Shown piece by piece: positions 1 to 8,543 of a stretch of 64,000 nt of DNA. A program made the position numbers and the translations under genes. The DNA lies in NCBI RefSeq assembly GCF_033097365.1, contig NZ_AP028461.1, positions 8,990,001-9,054,000 on the forward strand, written 5' to 3'. Origin of the DNA: Actinoplanes sichuanensis (GTDB taxonomy: Bacteria > Actinomycetota > Actinomycetes > Mycobacteriales > Micromonosporaceae). How positions within the stretch are numbered: position 1 is the stretch's first letter; each line of letters opens with the position of its first letter. Below the pieces are notes generated by a model that saw only the letters and a list, made by a program, of their open reading frames with translations, was not told the origin of the DNA and ran no database searches.

Positions 1-17
1 CTTGTATAGGTGGTCGC

Positions 18-1658
18 ATGTCCCTCCCCGCACACCGTCGCCCCGCTTCCCGGAAGCCCCGCAAGGCCCTGGCCGCCGGCCTCGCGTCCGTGGCGGTCCT
101 GGTCGGCGCCGGCCTCCTGGGTGTCGGCCAGCCCTGGGCGAACGCGGCCGCGAACGTCAGCTTCGACACCGGCACGGGTATGGCGTTCACGATCAACGGC
201 ACCAACGGGAACATGACGTCGTTGAAGCACGACGGCACCGAGCTGACCGCCTCCGGTTTCGCCGCCGGCCAGTTCGAATCCGGCTTCTCCACCGCGACCG
301 TGACCAGTAAGACCTTCAACAACGGCAGCTCGATCCTGGTCAGTGTGGCGAGCGCGTCGACGGGCGTGACGCAGTACTACTTCGCCCGCAAGAACGACAA
401 CACCGTCTACATGGCGACCAACATCAGCAAGGCCCTGAACCCGGGTGAGGCCCGGTTCATCGCCCGGCTCAAGCCGTCGCTGCTGACCACCTCCCCGACC
501 GCGGCGAAGACCGGTGGATTCGGCACCACGGTCGAGGGCTCGGACGTCTTCGCCGACGGCTCCGGGCGGACCGCGTCGAAGTTCTACAGCTCGCAGCGGC
601 TCATCGCGCAGAAACCGTTCGGCGCCGGCGGCTCCGGACACGGGGCGTTCATCCTGCCCGCGTACACCGACATGACCTCCGGCGGACCGTTCTTCCGGGA
701 CATCGAGGTGAACGACACCGGCAGCGCCGTCAACATCACGCACTACATGTACAGCGGACACCAGCAGACCGAGGCGCTGCGCCTGGGGCTGCACGGGCCG
801 TACGCGCTCGCCCTCACCGACGGTGCGGCACCGACCGCCCGCAGCATGGACTTCCTGGCCGCCTTCATTCCCGGAATGCTCTCCAACGCGCAGCGTGGCG
901 GGGTCAGTGGCACCGCGTCGGGCACCTGGAACGGCCTGCCCGCGACGGTCGCCCTGGCCGGGACCAACGGGCAGTACTGGGGTCAGGTGAAGTCCGGCAA
1001 GTTCGTGATCGGTCACGTCAAGCCGGGCACCTACACGGCCACCCTCTACGCCGGTGAGCTGGCCGTCGGCGCCACCAAGTCGATCACCGTGTCGGCCGGC
1101 GCCACGACCGCCCTGGCCATGACCGGTAGCGTCCCGGCCGCCGGCACGCTCTTCCAGTTGGGCACGTTCGACGGCACCCCGGCCGGCTTCCTGAACGCCG
1201 ACAAGATCGAGACGATGCACCCGTCGGACTCCCGGATGTCGGCGTGGAAGTCGAGCTCCTACTCGGTCGGCGGCGGTGCGGCGAAGTTCCCGATGGCCGC
1301 GTTCAAGTCGGTCAACTCGCCGGCCGCGCTCAGCTTCAACCTCGCGTCGGTGCCGGCCGGCGGCGTCAAGCTGCGGATCGCCACCACGTCGAGTTTCGCC
1401 GGCGGGCGTCCGGCCGTGGCGATCGGGAGCTTCACCTCACCGGCCTCGGCGTCGCCGGCCCCGGCCAACCTGAACTCGCGCAACGTCACCCGGGGCACGT
1501 GGCGCGGCATCAACACCACCTACACCTTCACGATCCCGGCGAGCGCCCTGAAGGCCGGCAGCAACACCCTGTCGATCTCGGTGGTGAGCGGTAGCAGCGG
1601 AGAGACGTTCCTCAGTCCGAACTTCATCTTCGACGCGCTGGCCCTCGACCCGGCGTGA
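18..1658 (+). CDS. Secreted rhamnogalacturonan lyase, PL4-like
   Basis: Probable extracellular lyase that cleaves the rhamnose-galacturonate backbone of pectin by beta-elimination. Residues 1-43 form an export signal with an Arg/Lys-rich n-region, a hydrophobic core and an A-N-A|A-type cleavage site. The catalytic beta-sandwich spans about residues 45-290, an Ig/FnIII-like domain 295-365, and a carbohydrate-binding-like beta-sandwich 375-546; this three-domain order is that of polysaccharide lyase family 4. The segments SKFYSS and YSGHQQTE resemble the family regions thought to carry the catalytic Lys and His, but I did not align them. No stop lies upstream in frame before the window edge, so the ATG at 18 was chosen because a good signal peptide follows. 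TATAGG lies 7 nt upstream, so it may be leaderless. Two hairpins follow the stop. Confidence 0.78.
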   Translation: MSLPAHRRPASRKPRKALAAGLASVAVLVGAGLLGVGQPWANAAANVSFDTGTGMAFTINGTNGNMTSLKHDGTELTASGFAAGQFESGFSTATVTSKTFNNGSSILVSVASASTGVTQYYFARKNDNTVYMATNISKALNPGEARFIARLKPSLLTTSPTAAKTGGFGTTVEGSDVFADGSGRTASKFYSSQRLIAQKPFGAGGSGHGAFILPAYTDMTSGGPFFRDIEVNDTGSAVNITHYMYSGHQQTEALRLGLHGPYALALTDGAAPTARSMDFLAAFIPGMLSNAQRGGVSGTASGTWNGLPATVALAGTNGQYWGQVKSGKFVIGHVKPGTYTATLYAGELAVGATKSITVSAGATTALAMTGSVPAAGTLFQLGTFDGTPAGFLNADKIETMHPSDSRMSAWKSSSYSVGGGAAKFPMAAFKSVNSPAALSFNLASVPAGGVKLRIATTSSFAGGRPAVAIGSFTSPASASPAPANLNSRNVTRGTWRGINTTYTFTIPASALKAGSNTLSISVVSGSSGETFLSPNFIFDALALDPA

Positions 1659-1663
1659 AGACC

Positions 1664-1755
1664 CCGGATCGGCCGTGCCGTCCCGCCAGGCAGCGCGGCC
1701 GATCCGGTCCATTGAGGAAGGCGGGCCGGTCACCACGGCCGGTCCGCCTTTCCTT
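1664..1755 (+). terminator. Double hairpin terminator after the PL4 lyase
   Basis: A perfect 12-bp stem (1664-1675 with 1696-1707) is followed by a second stem, 1718-1724 with 1744-1750, which contains an inner CCGG/CCGG pairing and ends in TTTCCTT. It lies between the lyase and the converging DUF397 gene and may work in both directions. Confidence 0.65.
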
Positions 1756-1775
1756 ACCACCCCGCAGCGGCTTTC

Positions 1776-1991
1776 TCAGAGGTCGAACTCACCGTCGTTC
1801 ACACCGCCGGTGAACGCGTCCCACTCCGCCTTGGTGAAGAACAGGATCGTCGCCGGATCGGTCGAGTTACGCATCGCGGCGCCACCGTCCGGCAGACGCG
1901 CGATCTCCACATACTCCTTGCCGGGCTCTCCGGACCGGAGCCACTCGGCAGCCTGCGCATCGAACGACGCGGCGTAGATCTTCTCGCCCAC
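1776..1991 (-). CDS. DUF397 family small protein
   Basis: A 71-residue actinobacterial DUF397 protein. The segments AEWLRSG, YVEIARLPDGGAAMRNSTDP and FTKAEWDAFTGGVNDGEFDL are typical of the family. DUF397 proteins usually sit beside XRE-type regulators in streptomycetes and relatives (the BldB and WhiJ-associated group); here no such regulator is adjacent, so it is an orphan copy. The GTG start at 1991 was chosen because GGGAGAGGGG sits just upstream; a longer reading frame further upstream crosses terminator hairpins and has no family match. Cytoplasmic, with no signal or membrane segment. Its function in this organism cannot be read from the sequence. Confidence 0.85.
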   Translation of the reverse strand: MGEKIYAASFDAQAAEWLRSGEPGKEYVEIARLPDGGAAMRNSTDPATILFFTKAEWDAFTGGVNDGEFDL

Positions 1992-2040
1992 TACGTCCCC
2001 CTCTCCCGGCCTGACCCGGTCGACTCCCAGCAAACAACAG

Positions 2041-2059
2041 CCTCCCTCGCTGAGGGAGG
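2041..2059. terminator. Short perfect hairpin upstream of the DUF397 gene
   Basis: CCTCCCTC-GCT-GAGGGAGG gives an 8-bp stem with a 3-nt loop, between the end of the propeller gene and the DUF397 gene. It has no T-tract. It may be a second terminator or part of the DUF397 5' region. Confidence 0.4.
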
Positions 2060-2126
2060 CCGCGTTCAGGTGAACGCTATCGAGGGGTCCCCTGTCGGGC
2101 GAGTGACATGACGTCTTCCAGATAGC

Positions 2127-2165
2127 CGAAATGCGGCCTCCCCTGCCGGGGAGAGCCGCATTTCG
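2127..2165 (-). terminator. Hairpin terminator after the first propeller gene
   Basis: An 11-bp outer stem (2127-2137 with 2155-2165) continues into an inner CTCCC/GGGAG stem, only 11 bp downstream of the stop codon at 2176 on the minus strand. There is no clear U-tract, as is common in high-GC actinomycetes. Confidence 0.6.
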
Positions 2166-2175
2166 TTTCGCGAAA

Positions 2176-4179
2176 TTACTTACTGACGGTGAAGTACTGA
2201 TAGGCGGTGTACGTCGTGTAGTTGACGCTGTCGCCGGAGTAGCCCTTGCGGTAAGCGGCGCGGACCCGGAACTTGTACCCGGCGAGTCCCTTGACCGACG
2301 AGATGCCCGCGACGGCCTGGCCCTTGCTGTTGACCGGGACGTTGCCGTAGAACGCGGTCTGCCACCGGCCCTGGTACCAGATGTCGACGTGCAGGTACGC
2401 CTCCCGGTTCGTGTACCTGGGCATGGCGACCGTGAACGTCGGCTTGCTGGTCTTCTTGTAGTACCGGAAGGTCCGACCACTGATCTTGCCGGTCTTGTAG
2501 TACTTGCCCAGCTTCAGCGAGACCGGCACCCGGCTGTACACGGTGGCCGCGACACTCCGCGCCGCGAACCGGGCGTCACCCGTGAAGACCGCCTGCACAC
2601 CGGTGTTGCGGTACACCTTCAGGGACGCGTAGGCGTACCCCTTGGCGTTGACCGTCGCCCTGCCGATCAGACGCCGGCCGAGGTCGCCGCCCCACGGGTC
2701 GGCGTAGAACTCGACGACCCGGTTCTTGTAGGTGCCGCCGAGGTACGCGGTGAACGTGACGTTCTGGCCGTAGTTGTAGACCTTGCCGTTGTTGTTCAGG
2801 TAGAGCGACGGCGTGCTCCGGGCGACGTCCACGGCGTGCGTGGCGCTGACCGAAGAGCGGGTCGCGTCACCGGCGTAGGCGACCCGGTAGGTGACCCGGC
2901 CACCGGCCTGCGGGGTGTCGGTGAACGAGAACCCGCCGGACGCGTTGATCGTCCGGGTGCCGAGCGAGACGCCGCCCGGTGCCTCGACGTCGGTACGGGT
3001 GACGGTCACCGGGGTGCCGGCGGGCAGGGCCAGCGACGCCTGCAGAGTGCCGCTCACGGTGATCGCCGTGGCCCGGGCCGTCGACTGCGGGCCGGTCAGG
3101 GTCAGGGTGGGCTGCGACATCCGCGGTTCGGTGAAGACCCGCAGGCTGTAGACGCCGTTGGAGTTACCGGAGATCGCGAAGAGCCGGTTGCCGCCGTTCT
3201 CCCAGGCCAGGGAGTTCTCCGCCAGGGTGTCGGCACCGCTGGTGGAGCCGGTGTTCGGGAAGTCGTAGTTGCGAACCTCCGAGCTCGACCCGGCCGGGAA
3301 GACCCAGATGTCCGGGTCGTACCAGCCGTCGACGCCGGCGGCCACCGTGCCGTCCGCGGCGATGTCGATCGCGGTCGAGAAGGCGTGGTCACCGAGGGTC
3401 AGCCGGCGTACCTCGTCCAGGTCCGAGGTGCGCCGGAGCTTGACGTGTCCATCGCCGAAGACCGTGGTGGCCATCACCTCGCCGTCCGGGGAGAGCGCCA
3501 CGTCCTGTTTCTCGCTGCTGCTGCTGGTGGCGTTGACTCGGGCGATCAGCTTCGCGGTGCCGTCGGACACGTCGAAGACGGCATCCTGCTGCACACCGGC
3601 GACGGCGATCCGGGTGGTGTCGGTGGCGGCGGCCGCGATCCGGGGCGCCTTGTCATACCACGGGTCGTCCCACCTTTCGTCGCCCAGTTCCAGGGCGACG
3701 ACCGGGGCCTCACCCGATACGTCCAGCGAGCCGATGTTCTCCTTGGCGGAGAACCCGCCGGCCGGCTTGTCGCTGTAGCCGAACCAGATCTTTCCGCTGG
3801 TGGCGGCCAGGTAGTACGGCTGGACCGTGTCGCCGACCGGGTATTCACCGACCGGCTGCAGGGTCGCCGCGTCGAGCGCCACGATCTTGTGTGCGGCCGG
3901 GACCGCGGCGTAGAGCCGGGCCGCGTCGCGGGTCAGGAAGAGGTCACTGACCCCGGGTAGCGCGTACCGTCCGAGGACCGCGCCCTCGTAGTCGAGGGCC
4001 ACGATCCCGGTCGTCTTGTCACTGAACAGCAGCTGCCGGCGTCCGCTGTCGACGAGCAGGTTGTCGGCGGCCTTGATCGGCAGGATCCTGGTCGAGTCGG
4101 CGACCGCCGGCGAGGCGCCGGCGAAGACGACCGACCCGAGAACCGCGGCCGCCGAGGCGACCGCAATCGTGGTTCGCAT
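2176..4179 (-). CDS. Secreted beta-propeller protein with Ig-like repeats (paralogue A)
   Basis: A 667-residue exported protein. Residues 1-27 are a classical signal peptide ending SPAVA|DS. Residues 30-345 read as a beta-propeller with repeated short strands such as IVALDYEG, KIVALDAATL and VFDVSDGTAKL. Residues 355-560 hold two bacterial Ig-like domains of the stretch-sensor type (TYRVAYAGDATRSSVS, VQAVFTGDARFAARS). The last 110 residues are a Tyr/Lys-rich beta domain (KLGKYYKTGKISGRT, YKFRVRAAYRKGYSGD). No catalytic motif is visible; a surface adhesin or matrix protein is a reasonable inference. It lies 23 bp behind a paralogue on the same strand and has its own GGGGGA ribosome site. The C-terminal domain is almost identical between the two copies while the propellers differ. 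Confidence 0.8.
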   Translation of the reverse strand: MRTTIAVASAAAVLGSVVFAGASPAVADSTRILPIKAADNLLVDSGRRQLLFSDKTTGIVALDYEGAVLGRYALPGVSDLFLTRDAARLYAAVPAAHKIVALDAATLQPVGEYPVGDTVQPYYLAATSGKIWFGYSDKPAGGFSAKENIGSLDVSGEAPVVALELGDERWDDPWYDKAPRIAAAATDTTRIAVAGVQQDAVFDVSDGTAKLIARVNATSSSSEKQDVALSPDGEVMATTVFGDGHVKLRRTSDLDEVRRLTLGDHAFSTAIDIAADGTVAAGVDGWYDPDIWVFPAGSSSEVRNYDFPNTGSTSGADTLAENSLAWENGGNRLFAISGNSNGVYSLRVFTEPRMSQPTLTLTGPQSTARATAITVSGTLQASLALPAGTPVTVTRTDVEAPGGVSLGTRTINASGGFSFTDTPQAGGRVTYRVAYAGDATRSSVSATHAVDVARSTPSLYLNNNGKVYNYGQNVTFTAYLGGTYKNRVVEFYADPWGGDLGRRLIGRATVNAKGYAYASLKVYRNTGVQAVFTGDARFAARSVAATVYSRVPVSLKLGKYYKTGKISGRTFRYYKKTSKPTFTVAMPRYTNREAYLHVDIWYQGRWQTAFYGNVPVNSKGQAVAGISSVKGLAGYKFRVRAAYRKGYSGDSVNYTTYTAYQYFTVSK

Positions 4180-4202
4180 GGTGATATGTCCCCCGTGGGT
4201 TG

Positions 4203-6155
4203 TCAGTTGACGGTGAAGTACTGGTAGGTGGTGTACGTCGAGTAGTTGACGCTGTCGCCGGAGTAGCCCTTGCGGTAGGCGGCGCGGACCCGGAACTTGT
4301 ACCCGGTGAGCCCCTGGGCCGAGATGTTCGCGACGGCCTGGCCCTTGCTGTTGACCGGGACGTCACCGTAGAACGCGGTCCGCCACCGGCCCTGGTACCA
4401 GATGTCGACGTGCAGGTACGCCTCCCGGTTCGGGTACCTGGGCATGGCGACCGTGAACGTCGGCTTGCTGCTCTTCTTGAAGTACCGGAAGGTCCGACCA
4501 CTGATCTTGCCGGTCTTGTAGTACTTGCCCAGCTTCAGCGAGACCGGCACCCGGCTGTACACGGTGGACCCCACGGTGCGGTCGGTGTACCGACCGTCGC
4601 CGGCGAAGACCGCCTGGACCGCGGTGTTGCGGTACAGCTTGAGCGAGACCACGACGTCGCCCCGGCTGTCGACGGTGGCCCGGCGCAGCAGGCGCCGGCC
4701 GAGGTCGCCGCCGTACGGGTCGGCCCAGATCTCGACGACCCGGTTCTTGTAGGTGGTACCCAGATGCGCGGTGAAGGTGACCGTCTGGCCGTAGTTGTAG
4801 ACCTTGCCGTTGTTGGTCAGCGTCAGCGAGGTGGTCGCGCGGGCCACGTTGACGGTCCGGGAGGCGCTCACCGGGTAGTGCGTCGCGTCGCCGGCGTAGC
4901 TGACCTTGTAGACCACCCTGCCACCGGCGGGCGGGGTGTCGGTGAACGAGAACCCGCCGGACGCGTTGATCGTCCGGGTGCCGAGCGAACGGCCGGCCGG
5001 CGACTCGATGTCGGTGCGGGTGACGCTGACCGGGGTGCCGGCCGGCAGCGTGACCGTCGCCTTCAGGGTGCCGCCGATCGTCAGCGCCCGGGCCCGCGGC
5101 GCCGAGGACGGTCCGGTCAGGGTGAGGACGGGCCGGTTGCTCCGCGGCTGGTCGTAGCTCCGCAGTGAGTACTGCTGCACGGAGTTGGACGTGATCACGA
5201 AGAGGCGGTTGCCACCCGGCTCCCAGGCCAGCGCCTGCGCGTCCATCCCGTCGCCACCGCTGTTGTAGCCGGTGTTCGGGAAGTCGTACTCCCGGATCTT
5301 CTCGTTCGTGCCGGGCGCGAACGTCGCGATGTCGGGGCCGTAGGCGCTGTCGGAGCCGGCCGCGATGGTCCCGTCCTCGGCGATGTCCACTGCCTCGGCG
5401 TAGTGGTCGACCCCGAGCGTTCGCACCTCGGTCTGGTCGGCGACCTGCCGGACGGTGAGGACGGCGCGGGAGTCGACGGTCACGTACCGCTCGCCATCAG
5501 CGGTGATCGCCACGTCGTAGGGTGCGTCGTCGTCCTGGGCCCGCTGGGACAGCAGCTTCGGGGTGCCGTCGCTGACGTCGAACGAGGCGTACTGGCCGCG
5601 GGCGGTCGCGACCAGCCGGCCGTTGGCCGACGCCGCCAGTCGCGGTGCCCGGAACAGCCAGTCGCCGGCCTCGGTCTCCAGGGTGGTCACCGGGTTCTCG
5701 CCGGACAGGTCGAGCGAGCCGATCTCGCCGGTCCAGCCGTCGGTGTGTCCGAACCAGACCTTCGTCCCGACCACGGCCAGGTAGTAGGGCGAGATGGTGT
5801 CGCCGAGCTTGTACTCCCCGATGAGGTCGAGGGTCACCGGATCGAGGGCGACGATCTTGTGGGAGTTCGGCGCCGCGGCGTACAGGACCGATGAGTCGGG
5901 TGCCAACGTGATGTCGGTGAGGGACGGCAGCGAGTAGCTGCCGAACGGAGTGCCGTCGTAGCCGATCGCCACGATCTCGCCGCGGGTGTGGTCGTTGAAG
6001 AACAGTCGCTTGTGGACGCTGTCGGCGACGAGGTCGCTCGCGCCCTTGGCGGTGAGGGCCACGGCCGAATCGGCACGGGCCGGAGTGGCGCCGGTCACGA
6101 GCACGACCGAGCCGAGCATTGCGGCCGCGGTGGCGGCCGCAATCCTGGTACGCAT
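4203..6155 (-). CDS. Secreted beta-propeller protein with Ig-like repeats (paralogue B)
   Basis: A 650-residue exported protein with the same architecture as its downstream neighbour: signal peptide (residues 1-28, cleavage near ARA|DS), a propeller (about 30-335), two Ig-like domains (340-545) and a Tyr/Lys-rich C-terminal beta domain ending TYQYFTVN. The ATG at 6155 follows GGGGGA at good spacing; a TTG one codon upstream is possible but unlikely. With paralogue A it makes a head-to-tail tandem duplication that could be co-transcribed from one promoter upstream of 6155. An 87-nt block is identical in both genes (2460-2546 and 4481-4567). Function unknown; probably extracellular or cell-surface. 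Confidence 0.8.
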   Translation of the reverse strand: MRTRIAAATAAAMLGSVVLVTGATPARADSAVALTAKGASDLVADSVHKRLFFNDHTRGEIVAIGYDGTPFGSYSLPSLTDITLAPDSSVLYAAAPNSHKIVALDPVTLDLIGEYKLGDTISPYYLAVVGTKVWFGHTDGWTGEIGSLDLSGENPVTTLETEAGDWLFRAPRLAASANGRLVATARGQYASFDVSDGTPKLLSQRAQDDDAPYDVAITADGERYVTVDSRAVLTVRQVADQTEVRTLGVDHYAEAVDIAEDGTIAAGSDSAYGPDIATFAPGTNEKIREYDFPNTGYNSGGDGMDAQALAWEPGGNRLFVITSNSVQQYSLRSYDQPRSNRPVLTLTGPSSAPRARALTIGGTLKATVTLPAGTPVSVTRTDIESPAGRSLGTRTINASGGFSFTDTPPAGGRVVYKVSYAGDATHYPVSASRTVNVARATTSLTLTNNGKVYNYGQTVTFTAHLGTTYKNRVVEIWADPYGGDLGRRLLRRATVDSRGDVVVSLKLYRNTAVQAVFAGDGRYTDRTVGSTVYSRVPVSLKLGKYYKTGKISGRTFRYFKKSSKPTFTVAMPRYPNREAYLHVDIWYQGRWRTAFYGDVPVNSKGQAVANISAQGLTGYKFRVRAAYRKGYSGDSVNYSTYTTYQYFTVN

Positions 6156-6356
6156 CAAAAGTCCCCCGACTTCCTGGATCGCTCAAAGGCCCCGAACATC
6201 GATTTCGGCAGATGGCCCCACGCGGCAGCCTAAGCGGGAAACGAAGGTTTGTTGATCATACGAACGGATGAGTCGGTCCCGTAGCGACGCGACGTGAGAC
6301 TGGGAGGATCATGAATATCGAGGTCTAGCTGTGAGATCGCTGGGTATCCAGCGCCC

Positions 6357-7841
6357 ATGGCGCAAACCGTCCCGGCCTCCGGATCGGAGACCATCCGCAG
6401 TCTCATTCCGGCGCGGATCGACCGGCTCAGCTGGTCGCCGTTCCACACTCGCATCATTCTGGCCCTGGGTACCGCCTGGGTGCTGGACGGACTCGAGATC
6501 ACCGTGGCCAGCGCGGTCGGCCCGGTCCTGGCCGAGCAGGAGACCCTGGCCCTGAGCTCGGCACAGGTCGGCCTGATCGCCACCGTCTATCTACTCGGCG
6601 AGGTGTTCGGTGCGCTGTTCTTCGGCCGGCTCTCCGACGCGCTCGGCCGGAAGAATCTGTTCATCGTCACCCTCGGCGTCTACCTCGCGGGCAATGCACT
6701 CACCGCACTGACCTGGGGAAACAGCACGGCCGCCCTGGTCTTCCTGTATCTCACCCGGTTCATCGCCGGCGCCGGCATCGGCGGAGAATACGCCGCGATC
6801 AACTCGGCCATCGACGAGATGATGCCGGCCAAGTATCGCGGCCGGGTCGACATCGGTGTGAACGGCACCTACTGGGGTGGCGCGATCATCGGCACGCTCG
6901 GCACCTACATCCTGCTGAACAACATGGACCTGAACTGGGCGTGGCGGATCGGCTTCCTGATCGGCCCGGTCATCGGCCTGGCCATCTGGGGCCTGCGCCG
7001 GCACCTGCCGGAGAGCCCCCGCTGGCTGATCATGCACGGGCGGGAGGCGGAGGCCGAGGAGAACATCGCGCAGATCGAGCGGGCCGCCGAGGCGTCCGGC
7101 CAGACGCTGGAGCCGTTGGACGACTCCCGGGCGATCGAGATCCGGCCCACCGAACCGCACGGGTATCTGTCGTTGCTGAAGGTGCTGTTCCGGGTCTACC
7201 CGGCCCGGTCGACGCTGGGCGCGACCCTGATGATCACCCAGTCGTTCCTCTACAACGCGATCTTCTTCACCTACACGTTGGTGCTCACGAAGTTCTTCGG
7301 GGTGAGCGAGAAAGCCGCGCCGCTCTACCTGGTGGCGTTCGCGATCGGCAACCTGATCGGGCCGCTCACCATCGGCCGCCTCTTCGACACGGTCGGACGG
7401 CGCAAGATGATCTCCGGCACCTACCTGCTGTCCGGAGTGTTGCTGGCGATCACCGCGGTGCTGTTCCAGCAGGGGGCGCTGAACGCGATCACCCAGACGA
7501 TCGCGTGGAGCGTGATCTTCTTCTTCGCGTCCGCGGGAGCCAGCTCGGCGTACCTCACGGTCAGTGAGATCTTCCCGCTGGAGATCCGCGCGCAGGCGAT
7601 CGCGGTGTTCTTCGCCATCGCGCAGTGTTTCGGCGCCATCGGGCCGGTGTTCTACGGCTGGCTGATCGGCGAGGGCGAGGATCCGAACAAGCTGTTCCTC
7701 GGCTTCCTGATCGGCGCGGCGGTGATGGCAGTCGGCGGCATCGTCGAGGCGGTCATCGGCATCGACGCCGAGGGGAAGTCGCTGGAGGAGGTGGCCACGC
7801 CGCTGTCGGCGGTCACGACGCGGCCACGCGCCACCGGGTGA
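6357..7841 (+). CDS. MFS transporter, sugar-porter-like
   Basis: A 494-residue integral membrane transporter of the major facilitator superfamily with about 12 predicted helices. The family signatures are the loop 2-3 motif GRLSDALGRK, the repeat-related GRLFDTVGRRK between helices 8 and 9, RFIAGAGIGGEY in helix 4, and PESPRWL after helix 6, the hallmark of sugar and related metabolite porters. It probably imports a small sugar, polyol or organic acid by proton symport. The substrate cannot be read from the sequence. It is monocistronic: the gene behind it on the right runs the other way and ends 15 bp from its stop. Confidence 0.85.
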   Translation: MAQTVPASGSETIRSLIPARIDRLSWSPFHTRIILALGTAWVLDGLEITVASAVGPVLAEQETLALSSAQVGLIATVYLLGEVFGALFFGRLSDALGRKNLFIVTLGVYLAGNALTALTWGNSTAALVFLYLTRFIAGAGIGGEYAAINSAIDEMMPAKYRGRVDIGVNGTYWGGAIIGTLGTYILLNNMDLNWAWRIGFLIGPVIGLAIWGLRRHLPESPRWLIMHGREAEAEENIAQIERAAEASGQTLEPLDDSRAIEIRPTEPHGYLSLLKVLFRVYPARSTLGATLMITQSFLYNAIFFTYTLVLTKFFGVSEKAAPLYLVAFAIGNLIGPLTIGRLFDTVGRRKMISGTYLLSGVLLAITAVLFQQGALNAITQTIAWSVIFFFASAGASSAYLTVSEIFPLEIRAQAIAVFFAIAQCFGAIGPVFYGWLIGEGEDPNKLFLGFLIGAAVMAVGGIVEAVIGIDAEGKSLEEVATPLSAVTTRPRATG

Positions 7842-7856
7842 TCCGAGAGACCCGGC

Positions 7857-8489
7857 TCAGACGAGGCCGGCGCTGCCGGCGACAGCGGCGGCCTCGGTAC
7901 GGCTGGAGACGTGCAGTTTCCGCAGCAGGGCGGCGGTCAGGCGCTTGACCGTACGGTCCGAGACGTGCAGCACGCCGGCTATCTCGCTGGTCGACGATCC
8001 GGTGGCGATCAGCCGCAGCAGTCGTTGGTCGCTCTCGTCGAGTTGGGTCGTCGCGGCCTGTGCGGCCGGGCGGCTCTGACCGGGCCGCTCCACCAGTGCG
8101 GCGAGCAGCGAGGGCGGCACGACGGCCCAGCCCTCCAGGGCCGCCAGCAGCGGCGGGATGGCCTCGTCGCCGCGCGGCAGGATCCCGGACGCGCCGGCTC
8201 GCAGGGCCTCCAGCTCGGCGGCCGGGTCACCGTCGCCGTCCACCGCCAGGATCCGGGTCTTCGGGGCCGCGGCTCGGGCGGCGGCAACGGCCGCGACTCC
8301 GGCCGGTGACATCAGATCCACCAAGATCAGATCTGGTACGGGCTCCCGCACCAGCCCGGCCACATCCGACCCGTCGCCCGCTCCGGCGATGACGGCCCGC
8401 CCCCCGGTGACCTCGGGAATCGACTGTTCAAGACCACGCACCAGAGGTGCATGGCCGGACACCACTACGATCCTGATCCCGTTCCGCAT
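7857..8489 (-). CDS. LuxR-family response regulator
   Basis: A 210-residue two-domain regulator. Residues 5-120 form a receiver-like domain; the putative phospho-acceptor is the Asp in LILVDLM. Only one acidic residue of the usual N-terminal pair is obvious (the start reads IRIVVVSGHAPLV), so phosphorylation may be weak or absent. Residues 145-205 form a LuxR-type helix-turn-helix (LIATGSSTSEIAGVLHVSD, then TVKRLTAALLRKLHV). No histidine kinase is adjacent, so it is an orphan. It converges on the MFS gene and follows the epimerase gene by 54 bp on the same strand, so co-transcription with the epimerase is possible. Confidence 0.82.
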   Translation of the reverse strand: MRNGIRIVVVSGHAPLVRGLEQSIPEVTGGRAVIAGAGDGSDVAGLVREPVPDLILVDLMSPAGVAAVAAARAAAPKTRILAVDGDGDPAAELEALRAGASGILPRGDEAIPPLLAALEGWAVVPPSLLAALVERPGQSRPAAQAATTQLDESDQRLLRLIATGSSTSEIAGVLHVSDRTVKRLTAALLRKLHVSSRTEAAAVAGSAGLV

Positions 8490-8543
8490 GGCCCCCGCAT
8501 GCCCAGTCGGCGCCGATTCATTCCTCGAAGCCCGGAACTCCGA

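Noticed and set aside
1992..2480. N-terminal extension of the DUF397 frame up to 2480.
   Set aside because: It crosses two terminator hairpins and the end of the propeller gene, and only residues from the GTG at 1991 match the family.
2131..3960. A 609-residue plus-strand frame opposite the first propeller gene.
   Set aside because: Antisense shadow; the minus-strand protein has a signal peptide, ribosome site and a close paralogue.
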